Shown piece by piece: positions 22,801-31,233 of a stretch of 64,000 nt of DNA (its first letter is position 1; each line of letters opens with the position of its first letter). The stretch spans positions 16,750,001-16,814,000 of the forward strand of contig NC_072805.1 of the NCBI RefSeq assembly GCF_028583425.1, given 5' to 3'. The notes beneath the pieces are model-generated. The model did no database searches. It worked only from the letters and a program-made list of their open reading frames with translations, and was not told the origin of the DNA. A program made the position numbers and the translations under genes. Source of the stretch: Eublepharis macularius (lineage: Eukaryota; Chordata; Lepidosauria; Squamata; Eublepharidae).

Positions 22801-25800
22801 ACTCTGCCTAGATGTCACAGATCCTCACAGTATCACGGCCGCTGCCAAAGAAGTAGAAGAGCACCTCGCAGGGTGCGGACTCAACTTGCTCATAAACAAC
22901 GCTGGCATTGCTCAAGAAACCACTCTGGACTCCGAGACCGCTCAGAGCATGGCCGCTGTGTATGCCACCAACACCATTGGCCCCATGCAAGTTTGCCAGG
23001 TACAGGCATGGCAGGCAGGCCAGCTGACCGTCTTGGGAAATGCTTGAGCAGTTCGAGAGCCACTAAAGACCTCTCTAAGGAAGGGGTGGGGGTTGGAGAA
23101 AACCATGGCATGTATTTGCATGGGAGGGAGGCGACGACCGTCTGGAGCTAGGCCAGAACATCAGAGGGATGGGGAATTTGTGAGCTTTGCTGAGGCTGGT
23201 TGAATCAAAGCACATATTTCATCTGATGGGTGCTGCTTTGCCTCTCTCTCACCAGGCATTCCTGCCTTTGCTGAAAAGAGCAGCCATGAAGAGCAACTGC
23301 CCTGGGATGAGCTGTGGCAAGGCAGCCATCGTTAACATGTCTAGTAGCTACGGCTCCATCACTGCTCTTGATGAGTGGCAGCGGCATCAAGACGTCAGCT
23401 ATCGCTGCAGCAAGGTATAGGGGCTGGGACTGTCTTCCAGCGCAAAACCCGGGGCCAGTGCAAGAGTCTTATCTGCCCTTGATAGGATGAAGTTAGAAGG
23501 AGGGTGTTTTGAGGCTGAGTGCACCCTTGAGTTCTCTGCAATAACACAGAAGGATCTAGGATATAGAGTAGCCATGTGATTCCACTAAAGCAAAAATGAG
23601 AGTAAGCTTTGTACTAAAAGCACAAGCGTTACAGGTTAGCATTAAGGGCTTTGCACCATCACTCCGGAATGGTCACAAGAGGCTGGACTCACCTATCGGT
23701 GGGCACTCCTTGGTGGCTCAAACAGCTGTCTGACTTACCTACCTGGCCCAGCCAACCCTGAAGGAACCAGGAAGTAGAGCAGGGCTGGTCACAGCACTAG
23801 GACCCTGGGAACCCCAGTGGACAATTCTCATTCAGCCATTGTGCATTTGGCACATTAACACCTGTCCGTTTCAGTTACCAACTTGCCTTACCTGTAAAGC
23901 AAGAACTGGAGAGACTTGATGGATGAGTTGCACATTGTACTTCAGATTTTTGGCTGACACCTTGTGCTGCCCAGTTGCTTTGTGTATGTGTATCATAATC
24001 CACCTTGAGTCTCAGCAAGAAACGTGGGCGAGATATAAATATATGAATTGTACTCTGGCAGAAATGTTACCCTGTCCGTGCAGCCAGATTAAGACCATCC
24101 TGTTGGATTTATGGGAGACGTGTTGCGTCACATGAGGTCACTTGCCCATTGGTCTACTTAGGGCGATGCTGGCAAGTGGGAGTCATGTACTGCTGAAATG
24201 TGTAGGGCTGATGTCATGGGACAAGCAGATGGTGTACTGTAGTTCATATAACAGTACGGTGATGAGCACAAGGCAGGAGAAGCCATGTGTGTGCTCATCT
24301 GCCTTGCGATTTAATCCAGTAAGTCTGAATGGAAATCAGGACTAGAAAAACAGCCACTATACCGGCAGACCAGGGTTGGGCCCTGACAGCACACAGTACC
24401 ACCAAACAAACCTGCCTCGGTCACAGCAAGGGCCGGATCAAGGGGGGGCAGGAGGGGTAGTCTGCCCTCGTGCCACCAGGGAGGGTGCACCAGAAGCAGC
24501 TCCCAGCTGCCGGGAGCGTGCGGGCGGCAGCACAGGCAGCCTCCCAGCCCCCCACGCTGCCTTCCATGTGCCCCGCAGGACAGGGGGCGGCCGGCTGCCC
24601 TATCCTGCGGGGAGGCGGCTTCCCAGCCCCGCATGCTGCCTACACCAGCGTACCGTGTGGGCGGCACGCTCCGCCCTGCATGATGACGTCACAGGAGTGA
24701 CATCATCATGCGGCACCAGGAGCGCACGCGGGGTCGGACTAGGGTTGCCCTGGGCGCCGGCAACCCTAGATCCGGCCCTGGTCACAGCTAGCCAAACTTC
24801 TCACCAGATGGAGAGACCTTCATCCCACATTGCAAGAGACCTTTGGCATGAAACGTTGGGTCCTAACTGTGTGCTTTTCCCTACAGGCTGCTTTAAATAT
24901 GCTCACCAGGTGCCAGTCCCTTGGGTATGGCACCACGGGGGTCCTGTGTGTTTCCCTCCATCCAGGGGGCGTGAAAACCCACTTGGGAGCAGAAAAGGTA
25001 AGCAGACGGAACACTGGGAATCAGGTGTGAAGTTGATTGGGGACACCTCAATTTATTTTCCAGCACACTTCCACTATGAATCTCTACAACTACGAAAAGT
25101 AGAAGTTGACAGTTTTCATTTCAAGTTAGGATTTTTTTAAGCACTAGCCAGAGAGGAGGGAGAAAATGCTTCTGCTGTTGATTTCAGACTGCCCAGTTCT
25201 AAGGAACTGTCTTTGAAGTCCTTCACCCTTTGAAGGTAAAGGCAATTGAATGTGATACATCACCACAAGTATCAATATTCTTTCATTGGCTAAGCTACTC
25301 TGAAATCACAGAAAGGAGCTATTGCACTTACTCAAAAATCAATTCTAAACAACTTTGGGTAACTTAAATTCCTATGTTGTCAATGGCCGAAAGGCACAGG
25401 TTTTTCAAGAGACATTTTGTTGGTCCACACAAGCACAGGAGTGCTGGAGCTTTTTCAAAAGGCTGAAACAGTCAACACATTGCTTATTTTTCTGATGCAT
25501 GCTCCCATGACATCCCTTGGAAGATTAATGTGCCCGAATTGCATGAAAGCTGGCAGGAGATCACCTTTAATGAAGGACAGACTGGAAAAATGCAGTCTGT
25601 GCTTCATGGCCTCAAAATCCTCAAAGGATTTGCTGTCAGGCACTGTTGGAACAGAGATCAGTGTAGAGCCAGCCTGTGATAACTCACTCTGGGTTGCTTA
25701 ATGACAGGTTGCCCTGACTCTCTGCCTGTGCTAGCTGACAGCCCATCTCATCACTTTCTGGTCAGACTCCAAAAAAAAACAAAAAAACCAGCAGCATTTT

Positions 25801-28107
25801 TGATGTGATGGGACAGGATTTGGGATGCCAGTCCCCCACTGGGGTGGGGTATCCCCCACTCCCACCCTCCACCCTGCCCCTGTTTACCTGGCTCGTGGGG
25901 GGGAATAATAATAACATAATAATAATAACATTCGATTTATATACCGCCCTTCAGGACAACTTAATGCCCACTCAGAGCGGTTTACAAAGTGTTATTATTA
26001 CCCCACAACAATCACCCTGTGAGGTGGGTGGGGCTAAGAGAGCTCAAGAGAACTGTGACTCGCCCAAGGTCACCCAGCTGGCTTTGTGGAGGAGTGGGGA
26101 ATCAAACCCGGCTCTCCAGATTAGAGTCCCGTGCTCTTAACCACTACACCAAACTGGCTCTCTATGGCCTCCCAGGGTGTGCTCCCAGGCAGCATGGTGT
26201 TCTCCCAGGCGGTGAGCTGCTGCACATCACAGTGGCCTGATTCAGGCCCGATTCAGCCAGAATCAGAGCTGGATTCAGCCCCCTGGGATGCGCAGGAGCA
26301 CTCCCAGGGCAGCACATGACCTGCGCGATGACATCACTTCCTGGAAGTGATGGTATCGCACAGGCTGGGACCACATGTGTGTTCTGTGTATGCGTGTGCA
26401 CATGGGGAAAGCCGTGAGGTAGGTGCCGATCCTCTGACCTCCCACCTGGGGGGGGCGAGGGGGGGGACCTAGCAACCCTAGACATGATGCAGTCCAGATA
26501 AACGGGTCCCAGCTCTCCGCAGTGTTGCACTTTCACTACCTATTGATACATCAAAACAAACTGGCTGTAAAATGCCACCCAACCGGAACGGCAGCTGCAT
26601 CGTGCCTAAAGGCAGAGGTTTCAATGGCAGCATTAGGACCAAAAAGAGTAAAGGGAAACAACATGCCCTAGCAGTAAGGCACCAATAGAAGCCTGAGCAT
26701 AAGAACAAGACAAAGCAGCCCTTGTGACAGCAGAGATGACTGAACAAGAGCGCCGGCTACAATCTAGAAGCAGAAGTTCACTGAGAGCCAAACTACGAGT
26801 GACGCCTGACACAGGTTGGACACTAGTCGGCTTCCCTCAAGTTTTGATGGGAAATGTAGGCATCCTGGTCTTGCAGCTGTAATGGAGAACCAAGCTGTAA
26901 AATCATGGCGCCTACATTTCCCATCAAAACTTGAGGTAAGCTGACAAGTGTCCAACCTGTGTAAGGCATCACTTGTAGTTTGGACCTGAGGTTGAAGCTC
27001 AGGTCTGAGTTCTACTGAAACGGGGCGGGATGGGGAAGAAGCTCTTAAGCAGGTCTGCCAAGTGCATTCCAGTCCCGTGGAACTGTTTTCAAGGGACTGG
27101 AATAAGCCTTGCTGTATGCTGAGTTGTGTGGTCTTGTTACAGTGCTTATTTGTGTACTGGATTGTGGTCAGCTTCTGGCAAAGCCTGCCACCAGGTCACA
27201 AAACCGAGCACCTGCAGGAGCTCTCAAAAGCACGGATTACCCCAAGTGCTGCTCCCTGCATTCCTTGAACACAAACAGGTACTCCGTGGATGAAGCTTCG
27301 GACCTCATCCCTGCCCAAGTGTGTGCTCTGCCACTGAGCCTAACAGAGCCAGGACAGTTCATTGTCTCAAACTAATACAAACGCTGACCTTTATGAGGTT
27401 TTGTATTTTTAAAGAACTGGAGTTTAAGGGGGAACGAATTACTTTCTCAAAGAAGGCTTCTTCTGCAGATTTCTCCAACCCTGCTCTCTCCATCAAAGCT
27501 GCTTGGGTGAGGTTTCCCACATTTCTGTGCTGCAGGGCACACCATAGACACGCTACGCATCTTGGCCCACTGTGCGTTCAGCATTCCCTACGTGTGCCTT
27601 GCTTGGAAAGCTGCTGGACTGCTCCACATTCTCTCTCTTCCACTTTGCTACTGATCAGTCCTGAACTGACTTGGGGCCAGGCATCTCATCCCAAGAACCT
27701 AGCAACAGTGCCCTCTCCTCGTGGGCGTCCTTCACCCAGCTCCGGCTGCTGTTCCAGAAAAGGTCTTCCCTGAACCCACATTGGCTCAAATGAAACTCTG
27801 TGACCCACTGCTCTTCTTTTCCTATCCTTATTCGATGCAACCCAGCTGTCTCCTATCTCAGCATCCTTTGGGGGTATAGATATGCCTTGATTCTGTTCTT
27901 CCAGGTTGCTCTACAACAGCCAGTCAGCATGCAGCTCATCACTGCTTGATTCATACACAATCACACAGACTCCCTCCCTCTTTTTCCTCCTAGGGAGTAC
28001 TGACTGTGGATTCCGGCACGAAGAAAATCCTAGATGTGCTTTCTAGCCTCTCTGCTAAGGACAATGGGACCTTTGTAGACTGGAGAGGACAAAGAGTTCC
28101 TTGGTAA
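16843..28107 (+). CDS. C-factor/sniffer-like SDR oxidoreductase, gene 2 (complete, six exons, 259 aa)
   Basis: Exons 16843-16989, 20275-20335, 22812-22999, 23256-23414, 24887-24997 and 27994-28107 (stop TAA) total 780 nt. All introns are GT/AG and all phases agree. Motifs of a classical SDR are complete: TGSDRGIGLG at 12-21 (Rossmann nucleotide binding), NNAG at 98-101, a Ser cluster in NMSSSYGS at 161-163, and the YRCSK catalytic Tyr181/Lys185 pair followed by AALNMLTR. HPGGVKT near 212 is the cofactor-side loop, and the C-terminus ends RGQRVPW. Length fits the family (about 250-260). It probably reduces carbonyl compounds with NADPH in the cytosol; the substrate is not deducible. Compared with gene 1, the linker exon is three codons longer. 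It has no signal peptide or membrane segment. The introns hold a copia fossil, a minisatellite and MITEs, none of which disturbs an exon. Confidence 0.95.
17285..17460 (-). mobile_element. tRNA-type SINE fragment, reverse
   Basis: TTTATTTTACTTCATTTAAA, AAGAAGCTTACATCATTGTC and GAGGTAGGTTAGGCTGAGAG match the body seen at 2250 and 57685. The tRNA head is missing. Confidence 0.7.
17764..17982 (+). mobile_element. hAT-type MITE, complete, 219 bp (reference copy of TAGGGTTGCC family)
   Basis: TAGGGTTGCCAGCTC at the left and GAGGCTGGCAACCCTA at the right are inverted, and CCATGAAG flanks both sides exactly (17756-17763 and 17983-17990). An 8-bp duplication points to the hAT superfamily. Confidence 0.92.
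18145..18303 (-). mobile_element. hAT-type MITE fragment (TAGGGTTGCC family)
   Basis: GGAGAAAATGGCTGCTCTG, TCTATGGCAGAATGCCCC and CCCAAATCTCCAGGAATTTC match the reverse of the copy at 17764; one end is missing. Confidence 0.7.
18678..19560 (-). mobile_element. Ty1/copia LTR-retrotransposon fossil, 3' portion
   Basis: The minus strand carries the RNase H region of a copia polyprotein (recognisable by DNQ, RSKHIDVKHH and DVLTKPL), followed by a purine tract GAGAAGGGG and at once TGTTGG, the start of a 3' LTR that spans about 18678-18989. It is a broken remnant lacking its 5' part, in intron 1 of SDR gene 2. The good preservation of the family signature suggests moderate age. Confidence 0.85.
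19795..20139. mobile_element. TTAA-flanked MITE, 345 bp, with about 30-bp inverted ends
   Basis: GCAAACAGGGAAGACTGAAA at the left is matched by the inverse TTTCAGTCTTCCCTGTTTAC at the right. TTAA stands at both edges (19791-19794 and 20140-20143). TTAA duplication is typical of piggyBac and Kolobok. There is no coding capacity. Confidence 0.8.
20275..20335 (+). CDS. Small linker exon (exon 2) of SDR gene 2
   Basis: 61 nt between TATCGTTAG and GTAAGT. It encodes VLKEMAARCSKNARLVVLQL (20 residues) plus the G of a split Asp codon that is completed by AT at 22812. It is too short for an ORF search and is identified by the shared LVVLQL ending with exon 2 of gene 1 and by the phase fit. It lies about 130 bp upstream of the minisatellite at 20465. 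Confidence 0.9.
20465..21460. repeat. Minisatellite, about 19 units of about 51 bp
   Basis: Units follow CCTGATCCCAGCTGGGTGAA, a G-rich linker, then GGGCATTGCCACCTGCTC. The repeat starts about 130 bp after exon 2 of SDR gene 2. Because 51 is a multiple of three, minus-strand frames stay open over hundreds of bases (up to 276 codons); this is an effect of the period, not evidence of a gene. Confidence 0.93.
21632..21780 (-). mobile_element. tRNA-type SINE fragment, reverse
   Basis: TTTTTATCTTCACAATGACC and GAGGTAGATTAGGCTGAGAC match the middle of the SINE body seen at 2340 and 17370. Confidence 0.55.
21985..22234. mobile_element. Foldback MITE, CAAGTTTTGATGGGAAATG family, copy 1 (rearranged)
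   Basis: GGCTACAAGTGACGGGTGAC and the inverse GTCACTTGTAGCC bound the copy. The inner arms CTTCCCTCAAGTTTTGGCGG and CCCATCAAAACTTGAGGGAAG pair. It has extra sequence in the middle compared with the copies at 26786, 52336 and 60078. Confidence 0.85.
22399..22658. mobile_element. hAT-type MITE, CAGGGCTTTTTTTC family, copy 1
   Basis: It starts CAGGGCTTTTTTTCAGC and ends CAGAAAAAAAGCCCTG. An exact 8-bp duplication GAGAGAGC lies on both sides (22391-22398 and 22659-22666). The inner arms around GGCCCCGCCCCCTGATCTCC are palindromic. Confidence 0.95.
23905..24050 (+). mobile_element. LINE 3' end fragment
   Basis: CCACCTTGAGTCTCAGCAAG, then GAGATATAAATATATG, is the same 3' terminus as the LINE ending at 10950. 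Confidence 0.55.
24428..24780. mobile_element. GC-rich hAT-type MITE, 353 bp
   Basis: AAGGGCCGGATC and GATCCGGCCCTG are inverted ends, and GTCACAGC flanks both sides exactly (24420-24427 and 24781-24788). It contains TGATGACGTCACAGGAGTGA as in the element at 11632. It lies about 100 bp upstream of exon 5 of SDR gene 2 and creates long false open frames. Confidence 0.88.
25800..26490. mobile_element. Degenerate GC-rich repeat with a tRNA SINE inside
   Basis: The flanks of the SINE (GGGATGCCAGTCCCCCACTG at the left; GATGACATCACTTCCTGGAAG, TGATGG and AGCAACCCTAG at the right) resemble the sequences at 18000-18140 and 12690-12770. This suggests another DNA-transposon family with AGGGTTGCYAG ends. 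Borders are approximate. Confidence 0.4.
25904..26164 (-). mobile_element. tRNA-derived SINE, reverse, near full length
   Basis: Read on the minus strand it begins GAGAGCCAGTTTGGTGTAG, TGGTTAAGAGCACGGG, has GGGTTTGATTCCC as B-box, and ends CCGCTCTGAGTGGGCATTAA, then TATATAAATCGAATG with an AAT-rich tail. The same family occurs at 48884, 55888, 56519 and 59187. Confidence 0.9.
26786..26985. mobile_element. Foldback MITE, CAAGTTTTGATGGGAAATG family, copy 2
   Basis: AGCCAAACTACGAGTGACGC and the inverse CATCACTTGTAGTTTGG end the element. CTGAG flanks both sides (26781-26785 and 26986-26990). The central arms pair over more than 60 bp. Confidence 0.85.
26990..27993. other. Intron 5 of SDR gene 2, unassigned part
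   Basis: No exon or clear repeat. Open frames such as 27321-27773 lack any recognisable protein. Confidence 0.3.
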
Positions 28108-28202
28108 GGAAGCCAAAGAACATCCTCCCCGGTCCTGCCCACGATGAAACCAAGAAGCACGAGGCTCCAGAGTTTGAGCCCTTCCATCCTTTATTAGAGG
28201 AA

Positions 28203-28208
28203 ATTAAA
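28203..28208 (+). terminator. Possible poly(A) signal of SDR gene 2
   Basis: ATTAAA lies 95 bp after the TAA stop of SDR gene 2 and just before a MITE at 28247. It is a common variant signal in a plausible place, but no clear GU-rich element follows. Confidence 0.35.
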
Positions 28209-28246
28209 AATTGACTCTCATCATGCTCAAGATCAGATTCCTCCAG

Positions 28247-28415
28247 GGCCGATTCCAGACGGCCCTCCCTGTCCTGAAACGTCGCACGTCGTCACGCGGA
28301 AAACGCAAAATACCGCGTTTTCTCGTGCGAGTTTTGCGAGAAAACGCGGTATTTCGCGTTTTCCGCGTGACGACGCGCAATGTTTCGGGATGGGGAGGGC
28401 CGTCTGGAATCGGCC
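28247..28415. mobile_element. CpG-rich foldback MITE, GGCCGATTCC ends, 169 bp
   Basis: A near-perfect hairpin rich in CG dinucleotides (GCGGAAAACGCAAAATACCG against CGGTATTTCGCGTTTTCCGC). The ends GGCCGATTCCAGACGGCC and GGCCGTCTGGAATCGGCC are inverted, and CAG stands on both sides (28244-28246 and 28416-28418) as a 3-bp duplication. Many intact CpGs argue for recent insertion. Confidence 0.9.
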
Positions 28416-28515
28416 CAGGTGTTCATTGTTTGGGGCCTTTGGTGACTTTGTTAATTGATCATTAAAGCCCGTCGCGATCCTGCACTGTAGAACCTGGACC
28501 ACATACACTGATAGG

Positions 28516-28773
28516 CAGGGCTTTTTTTCAGCTGGAACGCGGTGGAACGGAGTTCCGGAACCTCTTGAAAATGGTCACATGGCTGGTGGCCCCGCCCCGA
28601 TCTCCAGACAGAGGGGAGTTTAGATCGCCTTCCACGCCGCCAAGCGGCACGGAGGGCAATCTCAACTCCCCTCTGTCTGGAGATCAGGGAGCGGGGCCAC
28701 CAGCCATGTGACCATTTTCTCCGAGGGCAACCCACTGAGTTCCACCACCTCTTTTCCCAGAAAAAAAGCCCTG
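28516..28773. mobile_element. hAT-type MITE, CAGGGCTTTTTTTC family, copy 2
   Basis: CAGGGCTTTTTTTCAGCTGG to CAGAAAAAAAGCCCTG. The flanks CTGATAGG and CTGATAGC form an 8-bp duplication with one change. Confidence 0.95.
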
Positions 28774-29053
28774 CTGATAGCATCTTGGTGGATTGCACCC
28801 TGCGCACTGGTGCAGCCTTGATCTAGACCACAGATGGTTACATTTTCATCCTATGCAATTAAATATTTTAAATATGTAATCAAAACAATAATTCAGGGAC
28901 TGATAATACTTGGTAAACAATCAAAACTACGTTTTTCTTAAAAGCTTGTATCATCCAAACATGCAATGCCCCGTCAAATCAAGATCATAGTAACCCAGAA
29001 AACCTCTACACAGTAACGATTCTCCATTATATATTAATTGCCACTGCAAATGA

Positions 29054-29284
29054 AAGATCAAGATGGGTAGCTGTGTTTGTAGCAGTAGAAAAGAGCAAGA
29101 GTCCAGTAGCACCGATAAGACTAACAACATTTGTGGTAGGGGATGAGCTTTCATGAGTCACACAGCTCACTTCTTCAGATACTGTTTAGATACCTCTGAA
29201 GAAGTGAGCTGTGACTCAAAAAACCTCATGCCCTACCACAAATTTTGTTAGTCTTATAGGTGCTCATGGACTCTAGTTCGTCCT
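29054..29284. mobile_element. Palindromic PLE-terminal insertion A
   Basis: Two inverted copies of a Penelope-type terminal segment (GTCCAGTAGCACCGATAAGA and TCTTATAGGTGCTCATGGAC) meet near TTCTTCAGATACTGTTTAG. ACTGCAAATGA flanks both sides (29043-29053 and 29285-29295), an 11-bp target duplication. Confidence 0.85.
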
Positions 29285-29377
29285 ACTGCAAATGATGAGT
29301 CGTCAACAGCAGCAACAGAGCATCAACAAAACTTTCTGTTGCATCTTCCTCAGTCATCCCCTTCTGGCCACCATACC

Positions 29378-29390
29378 CCCCCCCCCCCCG
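29378..29390. repeat. C homopolymer
   Basis: An uninterrupted run of C; likely unstable in length. Confidence 0.9.
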
Positions 29391-29893
29391 AGAGATTTCT
29401 GCGTTTTTAAAGAAGTTGGTTGTTGTTGTATTGTTATAGCATTATACAAACTATAGGAATATAGCAGCTACCAATGTTAGGGAGGGGGAAAGGCCAGCCA
29501 AAAGCCCTCCGATGACATTGGAGGCAATAATGACTGTAAAATGGCACCAAAGTGGTCAGGTTTGAAATTCAACCCCCCTCCCATCCACATGGTGTGCAAA
29601 TTTGCTTTGGTTGCAATCTTTTTGGGAAGACTGTAGCAAAGCAGATTTGGGGGAAATCACAGAGAAGCATGGGAAAAGTTGGAAAAGGGACAAATTACAG
29701 ATCATGTGAGAATGCTTCAAAACAGAGTGCTCCCCATTTGGATGCCAAGGGAGAAAAGTATGCTTATGTGGAAGCAGATTTAGCCACAGCAGTCTGACAT
29801 TCTTTCAACAAAAGGAGCCCCCCCACCTACCAAGGGAGACCCTTTCCTGAGCTGCTGAATGCCCCTCTTCCCCAATTTCCCTCCTCATAGTCT

Positions 29894-30187
29894 GAGAGCT
29901 AAACTACACGAGACGAATTACACGAGGATGCTCAAGTGAAGGGAGATGCAATGTTAGCTGGGAAGCGTAGTTTGAATTTTACCTCTCTCTATAGAACCGG
30001 CAGAGATCGCTTCTCAGAGGGTTTGCCAATAACTGACAGAGCCTTCAGGGAGGCAAAGAGGAAATTAACAAACCCTCTTTGCTGGCGCTGTAGAGAGAGG
30101 TGAAATTCAACTATACTTCCTGGCTAACATTGTGTCTCCCTTTAGTTGAGTGTCCTTGTGTGATCTGTCTCCTTTAGTTTAGCTCTG
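29894..30187. mobile_element. Foldback MITE with GAGCTAAACTACACGAGACGA ends
   Basis: The left end GAGAGCTAAACTACACGAGA and the right end TTTAGTTTAGCTCTGAGA are inverted. The inner arms GCTGGGAAGCGTAGTTTGAA and TTCAACTATACTTCCTGGC also pair. The termini resemble those of the foldbacks at 26786, 40258 and 57837. Confidence 0.7.
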
Positions 30188-30268
30188 AGAGACTGGTGTA
30201 ATCAACAGATACAACAAAAAGGTAAGACAAACACATGCCTAAAGCAGCAGCCACGGCATTGTCAGCAG

Positions 30269-30480
30269 GGCCGATTCCACACGACTTACCTGAACCCGGG
30301 ACGATGCGCTACGTTGCGGATCATGCCGGGGAAAACGTGAAATACCGCATTTTCTCGCACGAGTTTTGCATGACGTTGCACAAAACTCGCGCGAGAAAAC
30401 ACGATATTTTGCGTTTTCCCCCGCATGATCCGCAACGTAGCGCAACGTCCCGGGTTCAGGTAAGTCGTGTGGAATCGGCC
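30269..30480. mobile_element. CpG-rich foldback MITE, GGCCGATTCC ends, 212 bp
   Basis: GGCCGATTCCACACGACTTA and the inverse TAAGTCGTGTGGAATCGGCC bound a CpG-rich hairpin. CAG flanks both sides (30266-30268 and 30481-30483). It shares the internal GAAAACG, AAATACCGC and TTTTCTCGC track with the copy at 28247. Confidence 0.9.
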
Positions 30481-30586
30481 CAGGGCTGCAAAGGCCTTCA
30501 GCACCCATGAAGAGTGGGAATGGTTCAATCATAGCTTTCAAGGTGCCCTTTGACTGGAACTGCTCAAAACAAGGGTTGCCCTATAC

Positions 30587-31147
30587 CAGGGGTGGCCAAA
30601 CTCACTTAATGCAAGAGCCACATAGAATGAATATCAGATGTTTGAGAGCCGCAAGACATGATGCATTGAAGTGAATTCAGATGAGGAGGTGGGTTTAGGG
30701 GAGTGTCCTGAAAGTGACATCACAGGAAGGGGTGGGGTTTTGGTGCAGCATGCTGGAAATGACATCATTGGAAGGGGTAGAGCTATCACCTGACCTTTGA
30801 CTTGGAAGTGACATCACAACAGTGACGTTACATCCTTGCTAGGCTTCTCCCCTAAAGTCCCCAGATATTTTCTGAGTCAGACCTGGCAACTCTGACATTT
30901 TTATTTAAAATATGAAAGATGTGGAAAGAAAGGAAGGAAGGAAAAAAGGAAAAGGGAGGAAAGACATGGAAAGAAAGAAGGAAAGGGAGGGAAAGACATG
31001 GAAAGAAAGGAGGAAAGGGAGGGAGGGAAATAAACTAGACTAAAATAAAATGTATGGCCACGGCAATACTCAAGAGACCTCCAGGAGCCACACAATATGT
31101 CTAGAGGAGCCACATGTGGCTCCCAAGCCACAGTTTGGCCACCCCTG
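30587..31147. mobile_element. hAT element with CAGGGGTGGCCAAACT ends, 561 bp
   Basis: CAGGGGTGGCCAAACTCAC and AGTTTGGCCACCCCTG are inverted ends. The flanks CCCTATAC and CTCTATAC give an 8-bp duplication with one change. The interior has repeated GAGCCACAT and GTGACATCAC motifs and an AG-rich block at 30913-31028. Non-coding. Confidence 0.9.
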
Positions 31148-31233
31148 CTCTATACTCTCCTTGGGCAGACAGAACAAGTTCTGCTTGATCAAACTGGGAG
31201 GTTTTGAGGTTTTTTTAAGACATAGGTGAGATG

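Noticed and set aside
24376-25140. 254-codon plus-strand open frame
   Set aside because: It runs through a GC-rich MITE and then crosses exon 5 of SDR gene 2 in the wrong frame.
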